The notes under the pieces are model-generated. The model was not told the DNA's origin. It searched no databases and saw only the letters and a list, made by a program, of their open reading frames with translations. Of a stretch of DNA of 64,000 nt, positions 55,558-64,000 are shown piece by piece. Source of the DNA: Lodderomyces elongisporus. Taxonomy: Eukaryota > Ascomycota > Pichiomycetes > Serinales > Debaryomycetaceae. The position numbers were made by a program, and so were the translations under genes. Location: contig NC_083676.1 of assembly GCF_030384665.1 (NCBI RefSeq), positions 1,798,001 through 1,862,000 on the forward strand, in the 5' to 3' direction. How positions within the stretch are numbered: the first letter of the stretch is position 1; each line of letters opens with the position of its first letter.

Positions 55558-56570
55558 TGAGATTAATGCACCATCTGTTTTATAGTATTCCCAAATTACA
55601 CCCCATAATCAGGCCATTTTTCTACTCACAAACAAAGTCTAGCAGTCCCGCCCTCAATTGCAAAAGATACATGACCCTAATGACAAAGATTTCACCGAGA
55701 CTCGTCATTGCAGATTGGGACGAAACATTGACTGAAAAAGATACTATTTCAGTATTAGCACAAGCACCTTCGACCAGCATTAAGCCATTTACTCATTATG
55801 GAGAAATATACGGCGATGTGTATACTACATATACAAAACAGTTTGGACCCTGCAAGACCTTGGAAGACCATATTGCTTTTCAAAAGGGTATGCGTCCCAT
55901 TGAGATGAGCTCCATCGATGCTTTGGAGGCAGATAGGTATTTTGCTGGTATTTCCAAAAGTGACATTGAACAAGCAGCAGAGAAAGTAAAGTTGAGACCA
56001 GGTGCTGTTGAATTTTTGAAGCATTGCCAAAGTGCAAAGTTAAAAGTGGTTATCCTTAGTGTTAATTGGAGTAGAATTTTTATTGGTGCAACATTGCGAC
56101 GGTATGGTATTCCCGTAGCGGATGGTTTTGAAAGTACCAAAAGTCAATGGAATGTAAAAATCATTGCTAATGAGTTTGAGTTTCATAACGGTATCACCAC
56201 GGGCATTTGGCAAACACCTGATATACGCACATCAGAAGACAAGCTACGTTACGTTGAAGAACTTAAACAGTCCCTTACTTCGTCTGTGCCTGATAAACTG
56301 CATCTACACATGCAAGTACAAGAGACAATAAACATTGAAAATCTTGAGGATGCTGACAATGCAGATGCTTTAGGAATAGAGGGCGGTTCAGAAAATGTGA
56401 TGTACATTGGTGACTCGGCAACTGACTTATTCCCGTTAGTTGCGGTGTCATACCCCGTAGCAATGCAGGGTAGTAAAATTGATAAGTTATTGGATGACTT
56501 TGGTGTTGAACATTACTCCGGTTCATGGAATGATATTGAGAGCCTCATTGATTGGAAAGCTAATGATTAA
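55542..56570 (+). CDS. HAD-superfamily phosphatase (phosphoserine-phosphatase-like)
   Basis: The 342-residue protein has the HAD motifs: motif I DWDET at 58-62 (Asp58 nucleophile, Asp60 acid/base), a motif II-like VVILSVNWS, and motif IV GDSATD at 290-295 with Asp291 and Asp295 as Mg2+ ligands. Between motifs I and II a helical cap (AEKVKLRPGAVEFLKHC borders it) resembles the C1 cap of phosphoserine-phosphatase-like enzymes. Substrate unknown. Residues 6-57 contain Arg, Lys and His but no Asp or Glu, like a mitochondrial presequence. In-frame starts are M1 (55542), M6 (55557), M9, M44 (55671) and M47 (55680); the last two would give a cytosolic form beginning right at the HAD fold. A uORF overlaps M1 and ends on M6. 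I list the longest frame. Confidence 0.82.
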   Translation: MEDTLMRLMHHLFYSIPKLHPIIRPFFYSQTKSSSPALNCKRYMTLMTKISPRLVIADWDETLTEKDTISVLAQAPSTSIKPFTHYGEIYGDVYTTYTKQFGPCKTLEDHIAFQKGMRPIEMSSIDALEADRYFAGISKSDIEQAAEKVKLRPGAVEFLKHCQSAKLKVVILSVNWSRIFIGATLRRYGIPVADGFESTKSQWNVKIIANEFEFHNGITTGIWQTPDIRTSEDKLRYVEELKQSLTSSVPDKLHLHMQVQETINIENLEDADNADALGIEGGSENVMYIGDSATDLFPLVAVSYPVAMQGSKIDKLLDDFGVEHYSGSWNDIESLIDWKAND

Positions 56571-56779
56571 AAAAAACTCATGCTATATTGTACAGTATAT
56601 AGATATACACATATTCACATTTATATGGAAGAAAGAAAAACAAGTTGGGAAAATCGGGGCGAGTCGGGGCGGGTGGTTTGTCTGTCTTCAATTCACCAAA
56701 TATGAGGTTTCTACACCAAACATATAATTAATAATTACAAGAGAAAAAGAAAAAAGCATAAGAATAAGAGTGATGATAC

Positions 56780-56780
<1 letters not shown>

Positions 56781-56816
<36 letters not shown>
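56781..56816. repeat. GAT trinucleotide repeat, 12 units
   Basis: Perfect GAT repeat in noncoding DNA. Confidence 0.9.
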
Positions 56817-57005
56817 AACAATAGTAATGACAATAGTTTTAATAATAGTACTAATATTAATAATAATACAAAACAAAGAACCCTACTCTAATAACATCCA
56901 AACCCAAGAATTATTAAATTGCCTCTATTGCCTATATTTTTGCTTATAAGAAAAAGAAAATGAAATTAAGTCTCTTCGCAAGATATGCAAACATTGTTGT
57001 TTCTT

Positions 57006-57049
57006 TTCTTCTTCTTCTTCTTCTTCTTCTTCTTCTTCTTCTTCTTCTT

Positions 57050-57079
<30 letters not shown>
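57006..57079. repeat. TTC trinucleotide repeat, about 25 units
   Basis: A perfect 74-bp TTC/CTT run that ends 14 bp before the stop codon of the Cyc8-like gene, so it lies in its 3' UTR; on the transcript strand it reads GAA. Polypurine tracts of this kind can form triplexes. Confidence 0.93.
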
Positions 57080-57080
<1 letters not shown>

Positions 57081-57092
57081 GTTCCTGATTAC

Positions 57093-57787
57093 TCATTTCC
57101 TCCAACTGGGCAGAGCATATTGCGAACCATTATGTACTCCTCCAGGAATGGGCAAGTATTGTGCTCCACCACCATTTACATTTCCACCATACGACCCATT
57201 CACGCCTGCTCCTCCAACAGATATTGCAGATGCGCCCGGTGGTGGGGGTGGTGGGGGACCATGTTGTTGTTGTGGGACAATATAATGGCCATTTGCTTGT
57301 GGTAAATTTGGTGGCGGCATCATTTGGGGGTGCTGGTGTTGTTGAGGTGATTGTTGTTGTGAAACTGGATGTTGCTGCTGTTGTGGAGGTGGTGGTGGGC
57401 CAGAGTAGTAATATTGTTGCTGTTGTTGTTGATGTGGTGGTAGTGGAGGAGGAGGAGGGTAATAATATTGAGGCTGTGGTGGAACTCCTCTATAGTGTTG
57501 TTGTTGTTGTTGTTGCTGTTGTTGAGCTTGTTGTTGGTGGACTTGTTGTGGCGTTTGCTGCGCTTGTTGCAACTGCTGAGGTACTTGTTGAGGAGTTGGC
57601 TGTTGTGGCGACATTTGCAGTGGTGATGGGTGGTAATGATTGGGCAATGGTTGAGGTTGTTGGGGTTGTTGTTGCTGTGGAGGTGGTGGTGGTGGTGGTT
57701 GTTGTTGTTGATACGATGAGGATGGCTGTGGTGGTTGCGGTGGTTGCAGTGGTTGTTGTTGTTGCTGTTGTTGTGGTGGTGGTGGTG

Positions 57788-57818
<31 letters not shown>

Positions 57819-59333
57819 TTGTTGAGGCTCATTCTTCACCTCTTGCTGTGGTTGTATCAGCACTTGTGACTGCCTTTGAGTTTGAGTATATGCAATTCGC
57901 TCATTGGGTGCTAGTGCAACCAAGTCCCGCAAGAGAAAACTTGGAACATCTGGTGGTTGTCTCAACTCTGGCACTGGTGCTTCTTTCTTTGAGGCTTTTG
58001 CCAACTGGTCAGCTCTATATTCGAAATACTCGCTATTCTTCAAGTCTCCAATTGCCTTGAAACATGCAGCTGCTCGACTGCATGCATCTGAGGCATCCAT
58101 CAAGTGGTCATCGCAGCGTTCATAAACACAGCTCAAGCCATCCCATGCTGTGGCTGTACCTTGTGAGCCATCTTCCAATTGTAATTTGAGTGCTTGGGAG
58201 TATGCAGCTAATGCATCTGGTAATTGCTTCAACTCCAAATACAATTTGCCCACTGCGAGCCAAGTGATTGGTGAGTTTGATGCGCATCGGAGTGCCACTT
58301 GATACGAGTCATAAGCTAATCTTGGTCTATCCATAAATGAGTGGGCTCTGCCTAGCAAGTACCAAGGTAAAAAGTCTGTTCCTTCGCTCACCATTGCTTC
58401 ATTTTCCAAATTGACAATCTTGTTTAGTAAACTTATTGCTTCTTCTGCATTTTCCCTGGGGTTTAGCAAGAGTAAGAGATATGCATTTGTCATGAGAATT
58501 CTCGGCGAGTCGCCTACAGCCAACTCTGCGTCTTTGCATGCATTGATTGCGCCCATAATGTCGTTGGCGCGTTCCTTTGCTGTTGCCAAGGCGCACCATA
58601 ATGCTATATGTTCTTCGATTCGTGAGAGTGGAGGTGGTGGTAATGACAATGTTGCAGTGAGCTCTGCAATTGATGTTTCAATGTTTCCGTCAGCTGCGGC
58701 AATGGCAGCCAATTCTGCGTGGGCTGCTCTAGCAGTCTCTATATCTTGAGAAGAGTAGTTTTTGGTACTGTATTGTTGTTGCTGTTGCTGTTGTGATGAT
58801 GGTGGTGGTGGTGGTGGTAATAATGATAAGCAGTGGGTTAATGAGTTTGCTGCGTGGGCTCTTGCGCCTGCTCGTATAAGGGTTTGTGCGCTTAGTAACC
58901 AAAGTGAGGCATCTTTGGGGGACAACAGTATAGCTTGTTGTATGGCCTGGTGTGCTTGGTCATTTAGTCCAATTAGCAAGTAGCATTCTGATAATTCTTT
59001 GAATATTTGATAGTGTTTGAGCAAGTGGGGAAACTGTTCAATTGATTGGTTTAGTCTTTCGATTGAGGATTGTGAGCCAAACGTTGCATTATTTTGGATA
59101 TCGTCGAGTCTAAGGGATAAACTTAGTCCACACAAGGCTGTTAGGTTTGAAGGGTCTCTATTTACCGCATTTTCAAATGATCTGATTGCGGTTTCATTGA
59201 TGCCCAATGTGGTGGCGCATTCACCGCACTTGACCCATGTTTCTGTAGCTGTGGCATCGTAGCTGCTTAGAATCGTAGGTTTTTTCGTCACTGGGGAGAC
59301 CTTTGTGGTAGAAGGTGAAGACCGCTTTGGCAT
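57093..59333 (-). CDS. Divergent Cyc8/Ssn6-like TPR co-repressor protein
   Basis: The 746-residue protein has an N-terminal TPR array (about 25-440) followed by a Gln/Pro-rich tail (about 490-746) with Gln runs. The best-matching segment, FLPWYLLGRAHSFMDRPRLA followed by SPITWLAVGKLYLELKQLPD and a CDDHLMDASDACSRAAACFK stretch, lines up with the last TPRs of yeast Cyc8 in the same order, including the ALAAYSQALKL helix. Cyc8 is the TPR half of the Tup1-Cyc8 general co-repressor. The TPRs are clearly less similar to yeast Cyc8 than expected for the true orthologue, which is highly conserved in fungi, and some repeats carry Pro/Gln inserts, so this may be a paralogue. The frame opens at a TTG (59429); the first ATG at 59333 is chosen. 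Confidence 0.8.
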
Positions 59334-61860
59334 AATTGTTGGTTTTCTATAAAGATGGAGATGTGTGTGTGTGTGTCTTTTGTTACTGTTGCTGTTGCTG
59401 TTGTTGTTGAAGGCTAAAGTAGCTGTCAATTATTGGTGGGTTATAGTTCAATTAATTTCTTGGTTGTAAAGAATCAAAAAGGAAAAAAAGAACTAAGAAA
59501 GAATTAAAAATTCTAGTTTTTTAGATACTTTGATATTATTGAGATCTCGATATCAAATTTATATCCAATATATTTGTAGATATATATGTATAAATGTGTC
59601 CTACTAAAGTTCAATGTTTACTTCTCCATCAAAAGCTGAATTGGGAAATACAATATCGTAAGGTGAAAGTAGAATGATGTTGGAAGAAACTTGGTGTATA
59701 TGGATTCTTAGATGGCAATTGAGAAAACAAAAGAAAAAAGAAAAGAGAAAAGAGAAAAACAGAAGTAGGACCTGGGAAAAAGGTTGAAAGGTTGGAAGGA
59801 ATGGAATGGAAAAGTGGGAAACAGGGTTATATTTATATATACATCTATGGATGCTTAATGGGAGAATGAAATTTTGGATTACAAGACAAAGGGAAACAGG
59901 AACACTTACATATATTACAACCCACTTGAGCGTCAAACCAAAAAAAAAAAAAAAGAAATAAAGAAAAAAATAAAAATAAAAATATTTTTATTTTTGGGTT
60001 TATTTTGTAAAGTAAAAGTGAAAGTTAAAAAATAAAGATAAAAAATAAAATACAAAGTGTGTATTATTACAACTACAACAATCATAACGTCAAGAACAAC
60101 AAGAACAGGAACAGGAACAGGAAGAAGAAGAGCAGTTGTAGCATGGACATCAAAAACAATCACATTGAACAACGGAAGTAAAAACTGGCAATTTTTTGAG
60201 TTCAAAAAATAAAAATAAAAATAATTAAAATAAAAGCTTTTGCTCCAGAGACATACATGAATGCAAGGTTTAAGAATAGAAGACAATAGCGCAGACTAAT
60301 GCACATGTAACTGCACATGTAAATGCACCTATGCCCGCTGAGTGGACAATGTTGATGGTGATAATGAAGAGAGAATAAGAGAGATTGAAAGAGAGAGTGT
60401 GTGTCTGGGTGTATGTCAAAAGATGGTGATGGCATATGTGTTTGTTGTATCAATGTGTGACCAACAACAAGGGTTAATGCTCTTTCTTTTAGTCCTGTTT
60501 TGTTCTTTTATTTTCTTCATCAAGTGCAAGTACGAATGCTTTTGATGGTATTTTCATTTTAAATCTACTCAGGGTGGTAATTCACTATGGGTTAATATAC
60601 CCTCTTGTACGTGGCTTGTTCTATTTGAACAATAGTATGTACACCAACCAATTTTAAGCAGACAGGCAAATGAACTTAGAAACAAAGAAACAAACAAAAC
60701 GCATGCATATCACTCGAGTTCCATGTTCTCTTCCTCTTTCCCAAATCAGTTAGGACTTAGTAAAAGCCTCCCCCCTCCCTCTCCCTCCACTCTTTCCACT
60801 CCTAACATTTAAAAATTGAAGAATTGTAAAGAAAATAAATTTTTAATGACTTCAGTTTTGATGAATACCCGATCCCCGTAAAAAATTAAAAATTAAAAAT
60901 TAAAAAATAAAAATAAAAATAATTAAAGAAATAAAAAATAAAAATAAAAAAATAAAAAAATTTTATATTGATCAATTCCCCAATCAACAAGAGTCTTGTA
61001 GAAACATCAACAAACAGATAGATATTGCAAAAAAAAAAGGAGGAAAAAGAAATAATTGAACTAAAGAGTAAGAGTAAGATAATAATAATAATGAGGATAA
61101 TAATATTAGATACCAAAGAGAGAAATAAAAAAATACAATGCCAACACTAAATTCGATTTCCATTCAATTATCCGAGTCTAAAGATAGTTTTAGATTTGTA
61201 TGCTAAATTTAAACTTACCAGATGGGTGATGGTGAAGAAAGTGAAAAATAAATAATAAATAATATATAATAAATAATAAAATAAAGAACATACAAAAAAA
61301 AATTACAAACTTTGTTTCCCACAACTGAACTTGAAAACTGTGAAATGTAGGGAAAAAAAATTAAGAAAAAATTTAAGAAAAGATTAAGAAAGAATGCAAT
61401 AATGGTTAATGGAGGTGGAAAAGGGAAATACAATGGATTGAAGAACAGATAAAAATAGAGAATATGGTTCTATTTTCGTGCTTGACTTTGAGTTTGAGTT
61501 TGGGATCAATGTAATTGGATTTGGTTCATCTATTCACTTATTTATCTATTATTTATTATTTATTATTTATTTTATTGTCAATACACTTAATATTGTTTAC
61601 CCTTTTTGTTGTTTCGGCTGATGGGATTAAAGAGAGGAAAAGGAAAAGGAAAAGGAAAAGGAAATGAATGATTATGAGCATTGAAAGTAACAATAATAAT
61701 AATAATAATAATAATAATAGAAAAATACTTCTACTCCTTTGTGTGTTTGTTCTTTTGTCATGGTACCTTGTTTTTGTTCCGCATCTTCTTCTTGTTTCTT
61801 GTTTCTTGTTTCTTGTTCTGTTGCTGTTGTTGTTGTTGTTGAGAATCAAGATATAATTAT
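59334..61860. other. AT-rich spacer upstream of the Cyc8-like gene
   Basis: About 2.5 kb without a credible gene. It contains a TG repeat next to the gene (about 59363-59377), A-rich stretches (59939-59985, 60881-60960), an ACAGGA repeat near 60104-60125, AATA-type repeats (61240-61290, 61548-61575) and AAT and GTT microsatellites (61690-61720, 61818-61840). As the upstream side of a minus-strand regulator it probably carries that gene's promoter and leader. Confidence 0.6.
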
Positions 61861-61875
61861 AAGCCACTTGACGGT

Positions 61876-61898
61876 ATCACGTGTTAACATACACGTGA
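61876..61898. promoter_or_regulatory. Pair of inverted CACGTG (Cbf1/E-box) sites
   Basis: TCACGTG at 61877-61883 faces CACGTGA at 61892-61898 with 8 bp between them, so the whole block is an inverted repeat. ATCACGTG also fits the CDEI consensus RTCACRTG bound by Cbf1. Binding is inferred from the motif. Confidence 0.45.
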
Positions 61899-62141
61899 GA
61901 CCAACTTGAAGGTTGACGATTGGTAGCGTACGAAGAGATGAGTAAAGTCGTGCAAAGCACAAGTATGTGAACCACTCATGGGAGAACATAAATGTCGACC
62001 AGATTCTAAATAGAAGCTAAAGTTAATAGTCTTGTAGAATTACCGAATTAATGACCTACTATCCGACCTGATACAGTTTGAATTAAGTACACGTTCTGTC
62101 TCGTAAGTTGCTCACACTTTAACAGGTTATGAGCCCTGACA
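61882..62141 (+). mobile_element. Possible LTR (solo or 5' LTR) of a retrotransposon
   Basis: A 260-bp block that starts TGTTAACA and ends CCCTGACA, i.e. TG...CA ends with TGT/ACA. The G-skewed region begins right after it, and TGGCG, which could start a tRNA primer binding site, lies 4 bp downstream. Against it: the five flanking bases do not form a clean target duplication and no second copy is in the window. Confidence 0.25.
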
Positions 62142-63181
62142 ACGTTGGCGTATGAACGACGATGGTGTGAAGCATGAAAGGATGATAGGACGATTGTAAA
62201 TGGTTGAGTGATATATTTGTTTTCAGCTCGAGATGTCTATATTATGTTGGTCAAGTGATTGAGCTAACGTTAGATTATTAGCTGCATGAATAGAGTGATG
62301 AATTGTCTCAAGGGAAGTATCCTTTGTCGTGATAAGTAGGATTGTTGGTTCGGTCACTGTTTGCAATTAAGCTAGGATTACTATTTAAAAGGTGGAAAGG
62401 CCACTAGTTCGAGCAGAATGGAAGTATGCTCATTTTGGAAGTAATGGAAGCTTTCTGGGTTTTTGATAACTTACATGTTAACAGTGGTGCTGTGAAGCAC
62501 AACATTGTTTGGAAGATTGAAGTTTCATTGGATGAAACCTGGTCTTATTGGGATAGGTGACATGAGTAGTCATTCTATCGTTTGCCCGAGATTGACTTGA
62601 ACTTTTAGGAAATAGTGTCCTTTTAGTCATGTCAAAGTATAGCAATTTGAATTTGAACAGTGCTGAATTGGACGGCCGTCAAATATGAGCAGATATACTC
62701 TTCAGGAAAGGGCGTTGAAATGGGTTCGCGTCAAATAGGAAGGGAAAAATGTTTTATCTGTTACGACTGGTGCAGAAAAGGATGCACATTCGTTGAAAGC
62801 TGAGAGCAGCTTGTGAGGGAACTTGAAGGGTAAATTACAAATGCTGTGTAATACTCAAACTCGTATCCCGAATTATCCAGAATGGGATAATGTGTGACTG
62901 AATATATATATACGATTATATATATAATTTCAGTGTGAACTCTAATAGCCGAGGTTTATTGAATTGTGATTATCAATGAAACCAGCTACGGAGTTAAATT
63001 TATTGAATTATGTGTGATGGAATGTTTGATCCATCAAGTGAATGTTTTTCCATAGTTTCACAACGGAAAAGAGACATGGTAAACATAATTTTACTCATAT
63101 GGAATTTTATGAGTTGATGATGCATACGAACTGCATAAAATTAGTTTTAATATCTTTTAAAAGCAAGGAAGGTATTGGCAA

Positions 63182-63369
63182 GAGAATCTGATCCTGTTGA
63201 TCAGACAGTTCAGATTCAGAGAGGGAAACTATTGAAATATATGTTTGACCTCAATAAGTGATTTGAGAATCTGATCCTGTTGATCAGACAGTTCAGATTC
63301 AGAGAGGGAAACTATTGAAATATATGTTTGACCTCAATAAGTGATTCTAGAATCTGATACTGTCGATCA
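63182..63369 (+). repeat. 83-bp direct repeat, two near-identical copies and a degraded third
   Basis: Copy 1 is 63182-63264 and copy 2 is 63265-63347; they match almost perfectly. A third copy begins at 63349 (21 bases with two mismatches) and then fades. Each full copy contains the inverted repeat GAATCTGA ... TCAGATTC with further inner pairing around TGATCA, so it could fold into a hairpin. Confidence 0.92.
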
Positions 63370-64000
63370 ACGAAATGTATAAAATATACATTTAGAGAAA
63401 GAAAATAATGAAGGTTATCCGGGTGAAAACACATCCGATGTTAAGGTTACTGGAGGTACCAGTATATGTTATGATTGAGGGCAAGTTACATCCTAGGAGG
63501 TATGGAAGCCTACTTAGAAGACTACGAGAAATGCACCTCTGAATCCGTATTGGCAATGAACGATCAATAGGATACGTAAAAAGAATACAGTTTAGAAGTA
63601 TTACTTATTAATTACAAGGACACATAGACAAGAGTGTCAGGGCCCGTCAGTGACGAACAACTAGACGGTGCGTTTAATGTTAAAAGAAATTAGTGTACCG
63701 CGGACGCACTCGCTGCACTAATATGTGATCAAAGAAATGGTCATAAGATTTATTAGGAATTTAAAGGGACATATGGTGAAGTTAGACTAGAGACGGATAT
63801 TGATATATCACATCACTTCCGTATGTCCTTGTGAGTCAATGATGACTCTTCCCATGGCTGGGATTTTTGGAGACTTTTGAAGGCTAATGAAAATAGCCTG
63901 GTTACACAATTGATCTGCTTGGTGATTATGTAAAGAAGCAGATATGATTGTTTCTCGTTAAAGTGAATATGTTAAGGAATTTGTCTTAACATGAATGACT

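Larger units (their letters stand above)
56571..57092. other. Convergent spacer with microsatellites
   Basis: About 520 bp between the 3' ends of the HAD gene and the Cyc8-like gene. It contains GAT and CTT triplet repeats (listed separately) and AATAAT-type runs. No gene is visible. Confidence 0.55.
61861..64000. other. Terminal region of unknown nature: ORF-poor, G-skewed, repeat-bearing
   Basis: The sequence changes here from simple AT-rich DNA to complex sequence of about 37% GC with no reading frame worth calling on either strand. From 62161 to 63120 a hand count gives roughly 236 G and 115 C on the plus strand. It contains inverted CACGTG sites at its left edge, LTR-like ends, an 83-bp direct repeat and several perfect short inverted repeats. 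Candidates are a decayed or partial retrotransposon, a noncoding RNA locus, or the flank of a centromere; I cannot choose. It continues past the window end. Confidence 0.6.

Noticed and set aside
57161..58060. 299-codon Val-rich frame opposite the Cyc8-like gene
   Set aside because: It is the antisense reading of the CAG/CAA repeats of that gene.
63486..63500. TTACATCCTAGG as a possible telomerase RNA template
   Set aside because: Only about nine bases resemble the complement of telomeric repeats that I recall from this clade, with no repetition or extended match.

Overview
The window reads as nuclear DNA of an ascomycete yeast of the CTG-Ser clade, most likely the Lodderomyces elongisporus / Candida parapsilosis group. 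The evidence is compact, almost intronless genes for yeast proteins (Utp9, Sgm1, Abd1, Fsh1, Hir3, Rad4, fumarase, Spt2, Rit1, Tip120), AT-rich spacers full of homopolymers and microsatellites, long triplet repeats inside genes, and no CTG codon seen in the fumarase gene, which uses mainly TTG for leucine. The species was not proven. Leucines encoded by CTG in a standard translation are probably serines. Several long reading frames begin at TTG, so I moved those starts to the first sensible ATG.

Layout. 1-9.7 kb holds an epoxide-hydrolase-like enzyme (+), then UTP9, SGM1 and a Con7-type single C2H2 zinc-finger regulator (BCR1 candidate), all on the minus strand. 9.7-23.5 kb is a gene desert of about 13.8 kb upstream of the zinc-finger gene, rich in microsatellites and including a run of 27 C, with no credible gene. 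23.5-42 kb holds ABD1 (mRNA cap methyltransferase), FSH1, a translin gene with one intron, HIR3, a PQ-loop membrane protein, RAD4 and a probable mitochondrial helical-repeat protein. 42-51 kb holds fumarase, SPT2, RIT1 (with 38 consecutive ACA codons) and TIP120/CAND1. 51-59.4 kb holds a WKF-domain protein, two small hydrophilic proteins (one with a 60-bp tandem repeat), a HAD-family phosphatase and a divergent Cyc8/Ssn6-like TPR/poly-Q protein. 59.3-61.86 kb is an AT-rich spacer. From about 61.86 kb to the end the sequence changes character: it is more complex, has no reading frame worth calling, shows about twice as many G as C from 62.16 kb on, and contains inverted CACGTG sites, an 83-bp direct repeat and LTR-like ends.

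How the genes relate. There is no operon and no obvious pathway cluster. Chromatin and transcription functions recur (zinc-finger regulator, Hir3, Spt2, Cyc8-like), as do RNA functions (Utp9 in rRNA processing, Abd1 in capping, translin, Rit1 on initiator tRNA). Many neighbours are tightly packed: the convergent RIT1/TIP120 pair is 43 bp apart and translin/HIR3 104 bp, and divergent pairs (FSH1/translin, RAD4/mitochondrial protein, repeat protein/HAD) share promoters. The features most worth follow-up are the desert upstream of the regulator, the unexplained terminal region, the divergent Cyc8 paralogue, and two genes whose start codons overlap the stop of a tiny upstream ORF.
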